Positions 1-17,789 of a stretch of DNA of 52,079 bases are shown piece after piece. The notes under the pieces were generated by a model, which made no database searches, had not been told where the DNA came from, and worked only from the letters and a program-made list of their open reading frames with translations. Made by a program: the position numbers and the translations under genes. This DNA is from Monoplex corrugatus (taxonomy: Eukaryota; Mollusca; Gastropoda; Littorinimorpha; Ranellidae), in assembly GCA_030674185.1 (NCBI GenBank), contig JAPXFY010000030.1, positions 46,406,272 to 46,458,350 on the forward strand, given 5' to 3'. The first letter of the stretch is position 1, and every line of letters starts with the position of its first letter.

Positions 1-460
1 TTCAAAATACCGAAATACCAGTATATACTCAGATAACAGAAAACAGTTCAATCTGCTTTGCTTTAGTCGTGTTATTTTCACCAAGTGTATTGTCTGGTTT
101 TGGGTTTAGTTTCTCTCCAGACATCTACCAAGCTGAACCCTTCAGTCATGATTTCTACTGCTTCTCTGGCCTCGATATTGTTTGCATAAACATAGTTCTG
201 GCTGTCCATACTTGGGACTAACGCAAATATTCCATGCACTTACAGCGAAGATGTTATCCTTGTAACTTTTAAATGTTTCGTTAAGGTATTTACATGTATA
301 GAAGACTGACTCTTTATAATTGGGTCCATAAACGTTTACTAAGACCAAATGTCTTTGTACTGAAGAGAATTAAATAATTATGAAATTAGCGCTTTGATCT
401 CATTTAATATCCGTATCTTGAACTCCAAATTGTTCGAAAATAAAAGAGGAACTCCTTGGA
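1..460 (-). pseudogene. L1/Tx1-like LINE endonuclease relic
   Basis: Read on the minus strand, frames around 142-460 give fragments such as FGVQDTDIK, ANFIII and LVNVYGPN, and after a frame change near 135-145 give LVDVWRETKPKTRQYTW. In order, these match the core of the APE-type endonuclease of L1/Tx1 LINEs: the NVYGPN strand, a position equivalent to GDWN (here AWN), then LVDVWR and the YTW segment. The reading is broken by stops and at least one frameshift, and it runs off the window edge. It is a dead fragment whose RT part would lie beyond base 1. The family is inferred from motif order only. Confidence 0.65.
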
Positions 461-607
461 ATTAGGGTGAAAGGCTGCAAGGGGTATTTAAATTCCCAGT
501 CTGTATTTGCATACTGCTCTGTTTGTGATAAAATTCGTATCTTGGAAACAGTATACCTTGCTCTATTTCTGTTTTTGATAATGGAACATATCTGTCTTTC
601 TGTTCAT

Positions 608-1920
608 ATGGCAGTAGTAGTAGTTACAACAGCAGTAGTAGTTACAACAGCAGTAGTAGTTGTTACAACAGTAGTAGTAGTAGTTACAACAGCAGTAGTA
701 GTGGTTACAACAGTTAGTAGTAGTTACAACAGCAGTAGTAGTTGTTACAACAGTAGTAGTAGTAGTTACAACAGCAGTAGTAGTGTTACAACAGCAGTAG
801 TAGTAGTTACAATAGCAGTAGTAGTTGTTACAACAGCAGTTAGTAGTTGTTACAACAGCAGTAGTAGTAGTTACAACAGCAGTAGTAGTTGTTACAACAG
901 TAGTAGTAGTTACAACAGTAGTAGTAGTAGTTACAACAGCAGTAGTAGTAGTTACAACAGCAGTAGTAGTTGTTACAACAGCAGCAGTAGTTACAACAGC
1001 AGTAGTAGTAGTTACAACAGCAGTAGTAGTTGTTACAACAGTAGTAGTAGTAGTTACAACAGCAGTAGTAGTGGTTACAACAGCATGTAGTAGTTACAAC
1101 AGCAGTAGTAGTTGTTACAACAGCAGTAGTAGTAGTTACAACAGCAGTAGTAGTGTTTACAACAGCATAGTAGCAGTTACAACAGCAGTAGTAGTAGTAG
1201 TTACAACAACAGCAGTAGTAGTTACAACAGCAGCAGTAGTTACAACAGTAGTAGTAGTAGTTACAACAGCAGTAGTAGTAGTTACAACAGCAGTAGTAGT
1301 AGTGTTTCAACAACAGCAGTAGTAGTAGTTACAACAGCAGCAGTAGTTACAACAGTAGTAGTAGTGAGTAGTAGTAGTTACAACAGCAGTAGTAGTGGTT
1401 ACAACAGCAGTAGTAGTTACAACAGCAGTAGTATTGTTACAACAGCAAGTAGTAGTAGTTACACAGCAGTAGTAGTGGTTACAACAGCAGTAGTAGTTAC
1501 AACAGCAGTAGTAGTAGTTACAACAACAGCAGTATGTAGTTACAACAGCAGCAGTAGTTACAACAGTAGTAGTAGTAGTAGTTACAACAGCAGTAGTAGT
1601 AGTTACAACAGCAGTAGTAGTAGTTACAACAACAGCAGTAGTAGTAGTTACAACAGCAGCAGTAGTTACAACAGTAGTAGTAGTAGTAGTTACAACAGCA
1701 GTAGTAGTTTACAACAACAGCAGTAGTAGTAGTTACAACAGCTAGTAGTAGTTACAACAGCAGTAGTAGTAGTTACAACAGCAGCAGTAGTAGTAGTTAC
1801 AACAGCAGCAGTAGTAGTTACAACAGCAGCAGTAGTAGTTACAACAGTAGTAGTAGTAATTACAACAGCAGTAGTAGTAGTTACAACAGCAGTAGTAGTA
1901 GTTACAACAACAATATAGTA
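608..1920. repeat. AGT/AAC-rich short-period tandem repeat
   Basis: This is about 1.3 kb of imperfect tandem copies of a GTAGTAGTTACAACAGCA-like unit of 18-21 bp. Units vary by whole GTA or GCA triplets. Stop-free readings occur in several frames on both strands (Ser/Tyr/Asn, Val/Thr, Cys/Tyr), which reflects the triplet composition and not a gene. Confidence 0.93.
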
Positions 1921-3420
1921 GTACTAGTCATAGTGGTAACAACAGCAGTAGTAGTAGATAGTGTAAAAACAGCAGCAGTAGTAGTTACAACAGCAGTAGT
2001 AGTAGTCATAGTGGTAAAAACAGCAGCAGTAGTAGTTACAACAGCAGTAGTAGTAGTCATAGTGGTAACAACAGAAGCAGTAGTAGTTACAACAGCAGTA
2101 GTAGTAGTCATAGTGGTAACAACAGCAGCAGGTAGTAGTTACAACAGCAGTAGTAGTAGTCATAGTGGTAACAACAGCAGCAGTAGTAGTTACAACAGCA
2201 ACAGTAGTAATCATAGTGGTAACAACACAGCAGTAATAGTTACAACACAGCAGTAGCAGTAGTCATAGTGGTAACAACAGCAGCAGTAGTAGTTACAACA
2301 GCTGTAGCAGTAGTCATAGTGGTAACAACAGCAGCAGCAGTAGTAGTTACAACAGCAACAGTAGTAGTCATAGTGGTAACAACAGCAGCAGCAGTAGTAG
2401 TTACAACAGCAACAGTAGTAGTCATAGTGGTAACAACAGCAGCAGTAGTAGTTACAACAGCAACAGTAGTAGTAGTCATAGTGGTAACAACAGCAGCAGT
2501 AGTATTACAACAGCAACAGTAGTAGTCATAGTGGTAACAACAGCAGCAGCAGTAGTAGTAGTTACAACAGCAACAGTAGTAGTAGTCATAGTGGTAACAA
2601 CAGCAGCAGTAGTAGTTACAACAGCAGCAGCAGTAGTAGTCATAGTGGTAACAACAGCAGCAGTAGTAGTTACAACAGCAACAGTAGCAGTAGTCATAGT
2701 GGTAACAACAGCAGCAGTAGTAGTTACAACAGCAACAGTAGTAGTCATAGTGGTAACAACAGCAGTAGCAGTAGTAGTTACAACAGCAACAGTAGTAGTC
2801 ATAGTGGTAACAACAGCAGCAGTATAGTTACAACAGCAACAGTAGTAGTCATAGTGGTAACAACACAGCAGCAGTAGTAGTTACAACAGCAACAGTAGTA
2901 GTCATAGTGGTAACAACAGCAGCAGTAGTAGTTACAACAGCAGCAGCAGTAGTAGTCATAGTGGTAACAACAGCAGCAGTAGTAGTAGTAGTTACAACAG
3001 CAACAGCAGTAGTCATAGTGGTAACACACAGCAGTAGTAGTAGTTACAACAGCAACAGTAGTAGTAGTCATAGTGGTAACAACAGCAGCAGTAGTAGTTA
3101 CAACAGCAGCAGCAGTAGTAGTCATGATGGTAACAACAGCAGCAGTAGTAGTTACAACAGCAACAGTAGCAGTAGTCATAGTGGTAACAACAGCAGCAGT
3201 AGTAGTTACAACAGCAACAGTAGTAGTCATAGTGGTAACAACAGCAGCAGTAGTAGTTACAACAGCAACAGTAGTAGTCATAGTGGTAACAACAGCAGCA
3301 TAGTAGTTACAACAGCAACAGTAGCAGTAGTCATAGTGGTAACAACAGCAGCAGTAGTAGTTACAACAGCAACAGAGCAGTAGTCATATGGTAACAACAC
3401 AGCAGATATCATAGTGCAAC
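1920..3420. repeat. Higher-order AGT/AAC repeat, about 51-bp unit
   Basis: The same trinucleotide vocabulary continues, but copies now carry a regular marker, CATAGTGGTAACAACAGC. It recurs about every 51 bp (48-57) for more than 20 copies. The longer unit contains a TTACAACAGC segment like the upstream array, so it appears to be a higher-order repeat built from the shorter one. ORFs across it are compositional. Confidence 0.9.
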
Positions 3421-3700
3421 AACAACAGTAGCAGTCGTCGCAACAGACATAGAAGTACTAGTGGTATTGTTGTTGCGGTTAGTGGTGGTAGTCATAGTAG
3501 CAGCAGCAGTAGCGTTAGTAGTAGTAGCAGCAGCAGGAATTGCTGCAACTGTAATAATGTGGTAGTCGTAGTAGTAGTTGTTGTTGTACTAGCAGTAACA
3601 GTTGTTGTTGTACCAGTAGCAACGGTGGCAGTAATAATAGTAGTGGTAGGAGAAGCAGCAATAAAAAAAATTAGCAGTTGCAGCACCAATAATAGTAGCA
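3420..3700. repeat. Degenerate trinucleotide low-complexity DNA
   Basis: This is a decayed mix of AGT, AGC, GTT and AAC triplets without a clear period. It bridges the preceding array and the 29-bp minisatellite. No gene is visible. Confidence 0.75.
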
Positions 3701-4304
3701 GCAGTAACAACGTGAACAATCACAAGCATCAGTAACAACGTGAACAACTCACCAGCATCAGTAACAACGTGAACAACTCACCAGCATAAGTAGCAACATG
3801 AATAACTCACCAGCATCAATAACAACGTGAACAACTCACCAACATCAGTAACAACATGGATAACTCACCAGCATCAGTAACAACGTGAACAACTCACCAG
3901 CATCAGTTAACAACGTGAACAACTCACCAGCATCGGTAACAACGTGAACAACTCACCAACATCAGCAACAACGTGAACAACTCACCAACATCAGTAACAA
4001 CGTGAACAACTCACCAGCATCAGTAACAACAACGTGTACAACTCACCAACATCAGCAACAACGTGAACAACTCACCAGCATCAGTAACAATGTGAACAAC
4101 TCACAACAACACAAACAACTTGAACAACTCACCAACAACAGTAACGTGCACAACTCACCAGCATCAGTAACAACGTGAACAACTCACTTGCATCAGAAAC
4201 AACGTGAACAACTCACCAGCATCAGTAACAACGTGAACAACTCAACAGCATCAGTAACAACGTGAACAACTCACCAGCATCAATGACAACGTGAACAACT
4301 CACC
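3700..4304 (-). repeat. 29-bp minisatellite carrying amplified 5' splice sites
   Basis: About 20 tandem copies of a 29-bp unit. Read on the minus strand, each unit contains GATGCTGGTGAGTTGTTCAC. The unit nearest the exon border differs by about one base from the last 16 exon bases plus donor of the Ig exon that ends at 4304. I count 17 exact copies of plus-strand ACTCACC (minus GGTGAGT) from 3721 to 4304, including the exon's own donor. The array therefore seems to have grown from the exon-intron border into the downstream intron. Degenerate copies lie near 4100 and 4190. Confidence 0.9.
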
Positions 4305-4612
4305 AGCATCAGAAACAACACGAAGAATACGACTGCTGCTCTGTGTGTACCATAGGCCATTCTTCCACACAGCAGAGCACGTGCACACAATGCCGTCATC
4401 AGACGACGTCATCCCGATCGTCAACACGCTGGTGACAACAGTGGAGCTTATGACGTCAGATGTGATGTCATCGTGACCTGTGCAGGAGAAATGGACTGAC
4501 GTCACAAGGGGTTTTCCACTGATGACAGAGCACGTCATCTTGAGGGTCTGTCCAACTATCAGCTTCTCTCCGCTTGTGTAGCCTTCAATGAGGGGGGCAG
4601 AAGGTGGAGGAT
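4304..4612 (-). CDS. Ig-like domain exon (internal exon of an Ig-superfamily gene)
   Basis: Minus-strand exon of 309 nt encoding one immunoglobulin-like domain. It begins after the acceptor TTCTTCCAG (AG at 4614-4613) as (G)AT CCT CCA, giving DPPPSAP. It ends at 4304 before the consensus donor GTGAGT, so it is phase 1 at both ends, the classic symmetric Ig exon. Visible Ig features are LKMTCSV (first Cys), then VLTIGMTSSDDGIVCTC (the D-x-G-x-Y-x-C region with the aromatic replaced), then the strand RILRVV. The fragment WKNGLWYTQ resembles HFKNGLTHT of the exon at 5231-5476, so the two domains are probably related. The likely product is a secreted or membrane recognition or adhesion protein. 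Other exons are not identified, and no specific gene name is justified. Confidence 0.75.
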
Positions 4613-5230
4613 CTGGAAGAAGAAGGCAGGGGAAATAATAAAGAAAAAAACAACACGAAAATGTCATTAGCATGAACCAGTTTTGTGCAAATCCATAATA
4701 CAGCTCACTGTTATCTATCGTGTTTGTATGATTTTATTCTCCAAACTCGTCTGGGCATACTGCACATTACAAATGATGAATCTTTTTGTGGAGCACGAAA
4801 AACCTCAAGCTGCTAGACGTGTGGCCCACAATCCACTGTGTTCTTGCACAATCTGCATAGACGTGGATGCTTGAGGTTTCCATGTTTCCATAAGCCAGTC
4901 ACTGAACATGACTTACAAGATCTGTAAGATTAATTGTTGATATTTTGTATGCTCACACACACGAAGGCAGTTGAAGCATTTTTAATTCTACAGACTTCGG
5001 ATGCAGCATTTGTGATTTTCTTTATCCAACAACAGCAACACTTTCCTTCAATACAACATCCATAGACACGAGATCAACAACAACAATGATGGTGACAATA
5101 GAAGCAAAAGCAGCAACGGTAAGCAGCATCAGCAATAACAACAGCAACAGATTACACAAACAACATATAATACTTTCCTCCATTAAAAAGATTATCTTTT
5201 AAAGAATAAACAAAGACGATCAGCACTTAC
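4613..5230 (-). other. Intron between the two Ig exons
   Basis: 617 bp bounded by the donor GTAAGT (starting at 5230, minus) and the acceptor TTCTTCCAG. A decayed CAA/CAG trinucleotide-rich patch lies near 5030-5155. No open reading frame of note. Confidence 0.65.
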
Positions 5231-5476
5231 AGTTTAAATATACCGTAAAGTTTGCAGTATGTGTTAGGCCATTTTTAAAGTGGACAGAACACGTGACCAA
5301 CTTCCCATCATCCCACGGGGGCTGAGGCCGGAGGGTACAACGTTCCTCTTCCTGTTGCAGACAATCGGCGTCCCAAGCGTACCGCGAAACTTCCGTTTTG
5401 TTGATAACTTCACACACAAGCTGAAGGTCACGTGTTCCATCCGTGTCAAAAGGAGAAATGCCCTTGATTGTCGCCC
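5231..5476 (-). CDS. Ig-like domain exon (upstream of the 4304-4612 exon)
   Basis: Minus-strand exon of 246 nt, phase 1 at both ends. The acceptor is AACAACAG (AG at 5478-5477) and the donor is CT|GTAAGT, with the GT at 5230-5229. The reading starts with GATIKGISPFDTDGTRD, then LQLVCEV (first Ig Cys), RYAWDADC (core Trp), and WDDGKLVTC (DxG...C motif with second Cys), ending in ANFTVYLN. N-x-S/T sites are present (NKT, NFT). It has the same strand, phase and domain type as the next exon, so both belong to one multi-Ig gene. The polypyrimidine tract is weak, so the start is less certain than the end. Confidence 0.7.
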
Positions 5477-6048
5477 CTGTTGTTTTTTTGGAGACAGAGG
5501 AGAGTTATGTCGAAAGTCAGGCTTCAGCACATGTGGAAAACAATAATTAGGATAGTGCAAAATCTACAGAGAATTCCAACCACAAGTGGTTGTTCTCGTC
5601 TAAAGTCTTATGGTCGGAAAATTCCTTATATTTGGTAACTATTTTGATAACTTTAAATGGCATTTTCATAAAATTCTCTTCATGCCATGCTGGTGAATAA
5701 TATTTTATGGTTACCTTCTCGAGAAGGAAAGGGGTTCGGGAGCAGAAAGATTAAGATAGAAGACACATCCCAAAAACTGATATTAGAGTGAATAATCAAA
5801 TTTGCACAAACGTTTTCGTGGTTAAATGGTTTATATTTCTGAACTGAATGATCTGATAAACTATTGGCGTTTATTTATTAGAATGATGGAATAACTGATT
5901 AATTGATTAATTGATACATATATACGATAATAGTTTGGTGATGATGATAGTGTGGTGATGGTGATGGCGATAGTGATGGTGGCGATGGTGGTGGTGGTGG
6001 TGGTGGTAACGTAAAATATGAATCAATAACATATTAAATCATGGTGCA
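5477..6048. other. Non-coding DNA with a short GGT/GAT repeat
   Basis: No supported exon. A TGATGG/TGGTGG microsatellite occupies about 5936-6008. The rest is AT-rich and featureless to me. Upstream exons of the minus-strand Ig gene could lie beyond this stretch. Confidence 0.6.
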
Positions 6049-6440
6049 CAAAGCTCAATACCTATGGTCCACGAGCCTTCTCTGTTTCTGGTCCACTCTC
6101 CTGGAACAAACTTCCTCTCTCAGTCCGTCAGCAACCTACTTTTGTCTCCTTCAAGTCCGCTCTCAAAACTCACCTTTTCTCCTCTGCATGAAATCCTGAC
6201 TTCACTGATCCCCCTCTGTAGCCTGTCTCCGGTCGGATGGAATACCCTTGAAAAATATTTTGTATATAAATCCCCTCAAAAAATTTTCCATTGCTTTTAT
6301 TCTTTTTCCCCATTTATAGCCATGTGTTAGTGTGGGTGCGTGTGTGTGCGCGCGTGCGAAAGTGTAAAAATTCAGCGCTTAGATTTTATTTCTATCAAGA
6401 TTTTGCGCTATAAAATATTGAGTTATTATTATTATTATTA
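6049..6440 (+). mobile_element. 5'-truncated LINE 3' end (L2/CR1-like)
   Basis: This begins in CTCAATACCTATGGTCCACG, homologous to 42205 onward of the longer copy at 41300-42606. It continues through the end of the RT ORF (SGPLSWNKLPLS then KTHLFSSA), a 3' UTR with CCATTGCTTTTATTC and CAGCGCTTAGATTT, and a (TTA)n tail. Only about 390 bp were inserted, typical of target-primed reverse transcription that stopped early. It keeps the Trp codon that is a stop in the longer copy. Confidence 0.85.
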
Positions 6441-6589
6441 AACCAAGCTGCATATTACAATTCCGCTTAGGGGTTTTTATGGTAAATAAATGTTTTTTGA
6501 ACATATTTTACACCAGGGCGTCCCAATACTACCCAAAGGTTTACATCAAAGTGACTGACAGGGTTTTAAAGACATTGCCATTTTTTTTT

Positions 6590-6900
6590 GGACACACACA
6601 CACACAAAAAGCACACACACACAATCACCCCCCCCCCCACCCACACACGCACACACAACACACCCACAAACACTCACACATACACACACTACACACACAA
6701 AGGCACACAATAACTCCCCAAACATACACGCACCATACACACATACAGATAAACACACCCAAAAAAACTACACGTACATACATATACCAAAAACACAGAC
6801 ACACCGACACAGTCCCCACACACACACAACACACACACACAACCAACACCCCCACCCCCCACACACCCCACACACACCCTTTTCCCCTCTCTCTCTCTCT
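6590..6900. repeat. CA-rich microsatellite with short C runs
   Basis: Imperfect (CA)n with interspersed ACACAA, ACCC and CCCC runs, followed by (CT)n and AT-rich sequence to the gap. ORFs rich in His/Thr or Cys/Val here are compositional. Confidence 0.9.
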
Positions 6901-6979
6901 CTATATAAAAAATATAATAAAATAGAAAGATATACGTATATGTATATATAAATAACATATATAGATAGATAGATAACAT

Positions 6980-7079
6980 NNNNNNNNNNNNNNNNNNNNN
7001 NNNNNNNNNNNNNNNNNNNNNNNNNNNNNNNNNNNNNNNNNNNNNNNNNNNNNNNNNNNNNNNNNNNNNNNNNNNNNNN
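6980..7079. other. Assembly gap (100 N)
   Basis: Exactly 100 undetermined bases, the conventional placeholder for a gap of unknown size. Sequence order across it should not be taken for granted. Confidence 0.98.
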
Positions 7080-9279
7080 AGAAAGAAGAAGAAGAAGAAG
7101 AAGAGAAGAGAAAAAGAAGAAGAGAAAGAAAGAAGAGAAGAAAGAAAAGAAGAAGAGAGAAAGAGAAGAGAAGAAAAAGAAAGGAAGAGAAAAGAAAAGA
7201 AGAAAAGAAAAGAGAAGAAAAGAAGAAGAAGAAAAAGGAAGAAGAAAAGAAGAAGAAGAAGAAGAAAGAAGAAGAAGAAGAAGAAGAGAGAGAAAGAAGA
7301 AGAAAAAGAAAAGAAGAGAAGAAGAAGAAGGAAGAAGAGAAGAAAAAAGAAGAAGAGAAGAAGAGAGAAGGAAGAAGAAGAAAGAAAAGAAAGAAGAAAA
7401 GAGAAAAGAAAAGAGAGAAGAAGAAAGAAGAAAGAGAAAGAAAAAAGAAGAGAAAAAGAAAGGAGAAAAGAAAAGAAAGGAGAAAGAAGGAAGAAAGGAA
7501 GAAGAAGAGAAGAAAAAAGAAGGAGAAAAAGAAGGAAGAAGAAGAAGAGAAAGAAAAAGAAAGAAAAGAAGAAAAGAAAGAAGAAAGAGAAAGAAGAGAA
7601 AGAGAGGAAGAAGAAGAAAGAGAAGGAGAGAGAGAGAAGAGAAAGAAGAGAAGAAAGAGAAAGGAAAGAAGAAGGAGAAGAAGAAAAAGAAAGAAAGAAG
7701 AAGAAGAAAGAAGAAAAGAAGAGAAGAAAGGAAGAAGAAAGAAGAGAAAAAGAAGAAAGAAAAGAAGAAGAGAAGAAGAAAAGAAGAAAGAAAGAAAGAA
7801 GAAGAAAGAAAAAGAAGAGAAGAAAGAAGAAGAAAGAGAAGAAAAGAAGAAGAAGAAGAAGAAGAAGAAAGAGAAGAAAGAGAAGAGAAGAAAGAAGAAG
7901 GAGAAAGAGAGAGAAGAAGAAGAAGAAAAGAAGAAAGAAGAAGAAAGAAGAAGAAAGAAGAGAAGAAGAAGAAGAAAGAGAAGAAGAGAGAAGGAAGAAA
8001 AGAAGAGAGAAGAAGAAGGAGAAGAAGAAAAGAAAGAGAAGAAAGAAAAGAAAAGGAAGAAGAAGAAGAAGGAAAGAGAGAGAAAAAGAGAGAAGAGAAG
8101 AGAGAAAAGAAGAAGAAGAAGAAGAAAGAAGAAAGAAGAAGAAGAAAGAGAAGAAGAGAGAAAGAGAAAAAAGGAGAGAGAGAAGAAAGAAAGAAGAAGA
8201 AAGAGAAGAAGAAGAAAAAGAAAGAAGAAAAAGAGAAGAAAGAAGAAGAAGAGAAGAAGAAGAGAGAAAAGAAGAAGAGAGAAGAAGAAGAAGAAGAAGA
8301 AGAAAGAAGAAGAGAAAGAGAAGAAGAAGAGAGAAGAAGAGAAGAAGAGAGAAGAGATGAAAGAAGAAGAAAGAGAAGAAGAAGGAGAAGAGAAGAAGAA
8401 GAAGAGAAAAAGAGAGAAAAGAAGAAGAAGAAAAGAAGAAGAGAAGAAGAGAAGAAGAGAAGAAAAAGAAGAGAAGAAGAAGAGAAGAGAAGAGAAGAAG
8501 AGAGAAGAAGAGAAAAGAAAGGAAAGAAGGAAGAGAAAAGAAGAAAAGAGAGAAGAGAGAGAAGAAGAAGAAAAAAAAAAGAAAAGAGAGAAGAAAAAGA
8601 AAAAGAGAAGAAGAAAGAAGAAGAGAAGAGAGAAGAGAGAAGAGAAGAAAAGAGAAGGAAGAAAGAAAAGAAGAAGGAAAGAGAAGAAAAAGAAGAAGAA
8701 AGAAGAAGAGGAAGAAAAAGAAGAAAGAAAGAAGAAGAAGAAAAGAAGAAAAAAGAAGAAGAAGAAGAAGAAGAAGAAGAAGAAAGAAGAAGAAGGGAAA
8801 ACGAAGAAGAAAGAAGAAGAAGAAAAAAGAAGAAGAAGAAAGAAGAGAAGAACGAAGAAAAAGAAGAAAGAAAAGAAAGGAAGAAAGAAGAAAAAGAAAA
8901 GAAGGGAAAAAGGGAAAAAGAAGAAGAAGAAGAATGCGAAGAAGAAGAAGAAGGGAAAGAAGAGAAAAGGAAGAAGAAGAAAGAAGAAATGCGAAGAAAG
9001 AAGAGAAAGCGAAAGAAGCGAAGAAGCAGAAGAATGGAAGAAGAAGAAGAAGAAGAAGAAAAGAAGAAAGAAGAAGAAGGAAGAAGAAGAGAAGAAAGAG
9101 AAAGAAAGAAGAAAAAGAAGAAGAAGATGAAAAGAAGAAGAAGAAGAAGAAGAAGAAGAAGAAAAGAAAAAGAAGAGAGAGAAAAAGTGAAGAAGAAGAA
9201 GAAAAAAAAGGAAGAAGAAGAGAGGGAAAACAAAAAAGAAGCGAAAAAGAAAAATGCTAAGAAAATGCGAAAGGGAAAA

Positions 9280-9311
<32 letters not shown>

Positions 9312-9860
9312 AAAAAAAAAAAAATGACAAAAAAAATAAAAGAAAAAAAAAGAAAAAGAAAAAGCGAGAAGAATTTGAAGGAGAAAAGAAGAAACGGAAA
9401 AAAAAAGATGCAAGAAGGGGAAGAAGAAATGCAAAAGAAAAAAGAAAGAGGAAAAGAAGGAAAAGAAAGAAGAGGACGTGGAAGAAAGCAGAAACAAGGA
9501 AAAGAAGATGAAAGAAGCGAAAGGGATTTTCGGGGGGGACGAAGAATAGAAGGAGAAAGGAAAAGAAAAGGAAGACGGGAAAAAGAGAAGAGGAAGGGAA
9601 AAAGAATAGAGGGAAGGGGAAGCAGAAGGAAGAAACAAAAACACGGAAGAGAGAAAGGGAAGAAGAAACAAAGGATTGAGGAGGAGGACGAAGAGGGTGG
9701 GAAGAGAAGAGAAGAAAGAAGAAAAGAAGTTTAGATGAAAAAAAGCCCGAAGTAAATCGGCCGAACGAGAGGAGAACGAAGAAGCAGAAAAAGACAGAAA
9801 GAAAGAGAAGAAAGTTGAAGAAAAAAAAGAAAAAAAAAAAAAGGAAAAAAGGGGAAAGGG

Positions 9861-9891
<31 letters not shown>

Positions 9892-9969
9892 GAAAAAAAA
9901 ATTTGGAAAAGGAAAAAAAAAAGAGAAAAAAAAAAAAAAGAAAAAAAAGGGGGAAAAAAAGGGAAAAAA
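7080..9969. repeat. Purine-only GAA/GA low-complexity tract
   Basis: About 2.9 kb that is almost exclusively A and G on the plus strand. It starts as GAA/GAAA-rich repeat right after the gap. It becomes irregular from about 8350, with the first scattered T and C, then dominated by A and G runs after about 9280. Long Lys/Arg/Glu or Phe/Ser/Leu readings are artefacts of composition. The gradual loss of structure toward the homopolymers suggests a real GA-rich microsatellite passing into degraded read sequence. Confidence 0.85.
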
Positions 9970-17006
<7,037 letters not shown>

Positions 17007-17054
17007 AAAAAGAAAAGAAAGAGGTCGTAGAATCAATTCTAGAAAGGAGAGGAC

Positions 17055-17360
17055 CAAAGAACGCAAAACCGTGGATAAGTTCAAATACAGTGTGGAGTTT
17101 GCTATTTGTTCAGAAGGGATTCATCGCTCACAGACAATGCCATATGCGCCCCTCCCAAGCTTGTCATATATAATCTGGCAGAAACGTTCAGCCTGCACAA
17201 AGCCCTACTTCTGGCAAAATCTTGAAATGTCGAGAGGTACGTTGGAAGAAAGCCATGAAACATTAAGCTGACACCACCTGAATGATGAAAGCATTCAACG
17301 GGCAGCAAATAGGTCTGTTTTTTATTGTTGCGGTGTGGGACTGAACTTGATATATGGCAG
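17055..17360 (-). repeat. Unclassified interspersed repeat, copy A
   Basis: Read on the minus strand, this contains TCAAGTTCAGTCCCACAC, TCATCATTCAGGTGGTGTC, TTAATGTTTCAT, GGCTTTGTGCAGGCT, TCTGCCAGAT, GGGGCGCATA and CTGAACAAATAGCAAACTCC in order. The same blocks in the same order, diverged, occur at 20695-20985 and 47795-48400 on the plus strand. There is no coding potential, and I see no RNA polymerase III boxes. It may be a SINE body, a MITE or a fragment of a larger element. The right end meets unique DNA near 17360. Confidence 0.65.
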
Positions 17361-17780
17361 TTTGAGACACAGCTCTGTCAAAAGAACCACCATCCTGGGA
17401 ATGACCGTGAAACCATACTGAGAATGACTGGAACTGTGTCCGCCCTCCATGTTATAACAACAGCAACTATGGAGGCTGGCCACGGTTCTGGGCCATCCCA
17501 GCATTGTGTGGCATCACCGTTGATACCATCGACATCACATCTAAACTTTAACCATGTGGTCGTTTTGCAGGAGTGACGAGAGAGGGTGGGCAGAGAAGGG
17601 GAAACAACTGGTACGTGGTACGTGGTACGTGGTAGGCAGCTGCAGACAGTATTCTTGGTCTTGACTGCTGGACACATCAGCAAGCAAGTCAAACATACTG
17701 AGTACATGCCATCCAAAACGATTTTTGAGATTCTACATTAAGTTATCAATAGCGCACGAAAGGGCATGAAATTCGGTCCC
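17361..17780. other. No gene recognised
   Basis: Ordinary-complexity DNA. The only structure noted is a triple GTACGTG near 17611-17633. Small ORFs here show no family resemblance. Confidence 0.5.
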
Positions 17781-17789
17781 GAAATCTGA

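Noticed and set aside
608..3720. Ser/Tyr/Asn-rich or Val/Thr-rich ORFs
   Set aside because: They come from AGT/AAC trinucleotide repeats and are open on both strands simultaneously.
5280..5560. Plus-strand 88-codon and minus-strand 98-codon ORFs over the Ig exon
   Set aside because: They are frame shadows of the minus-strand Ig exon, which has splice sites and domain motifs.
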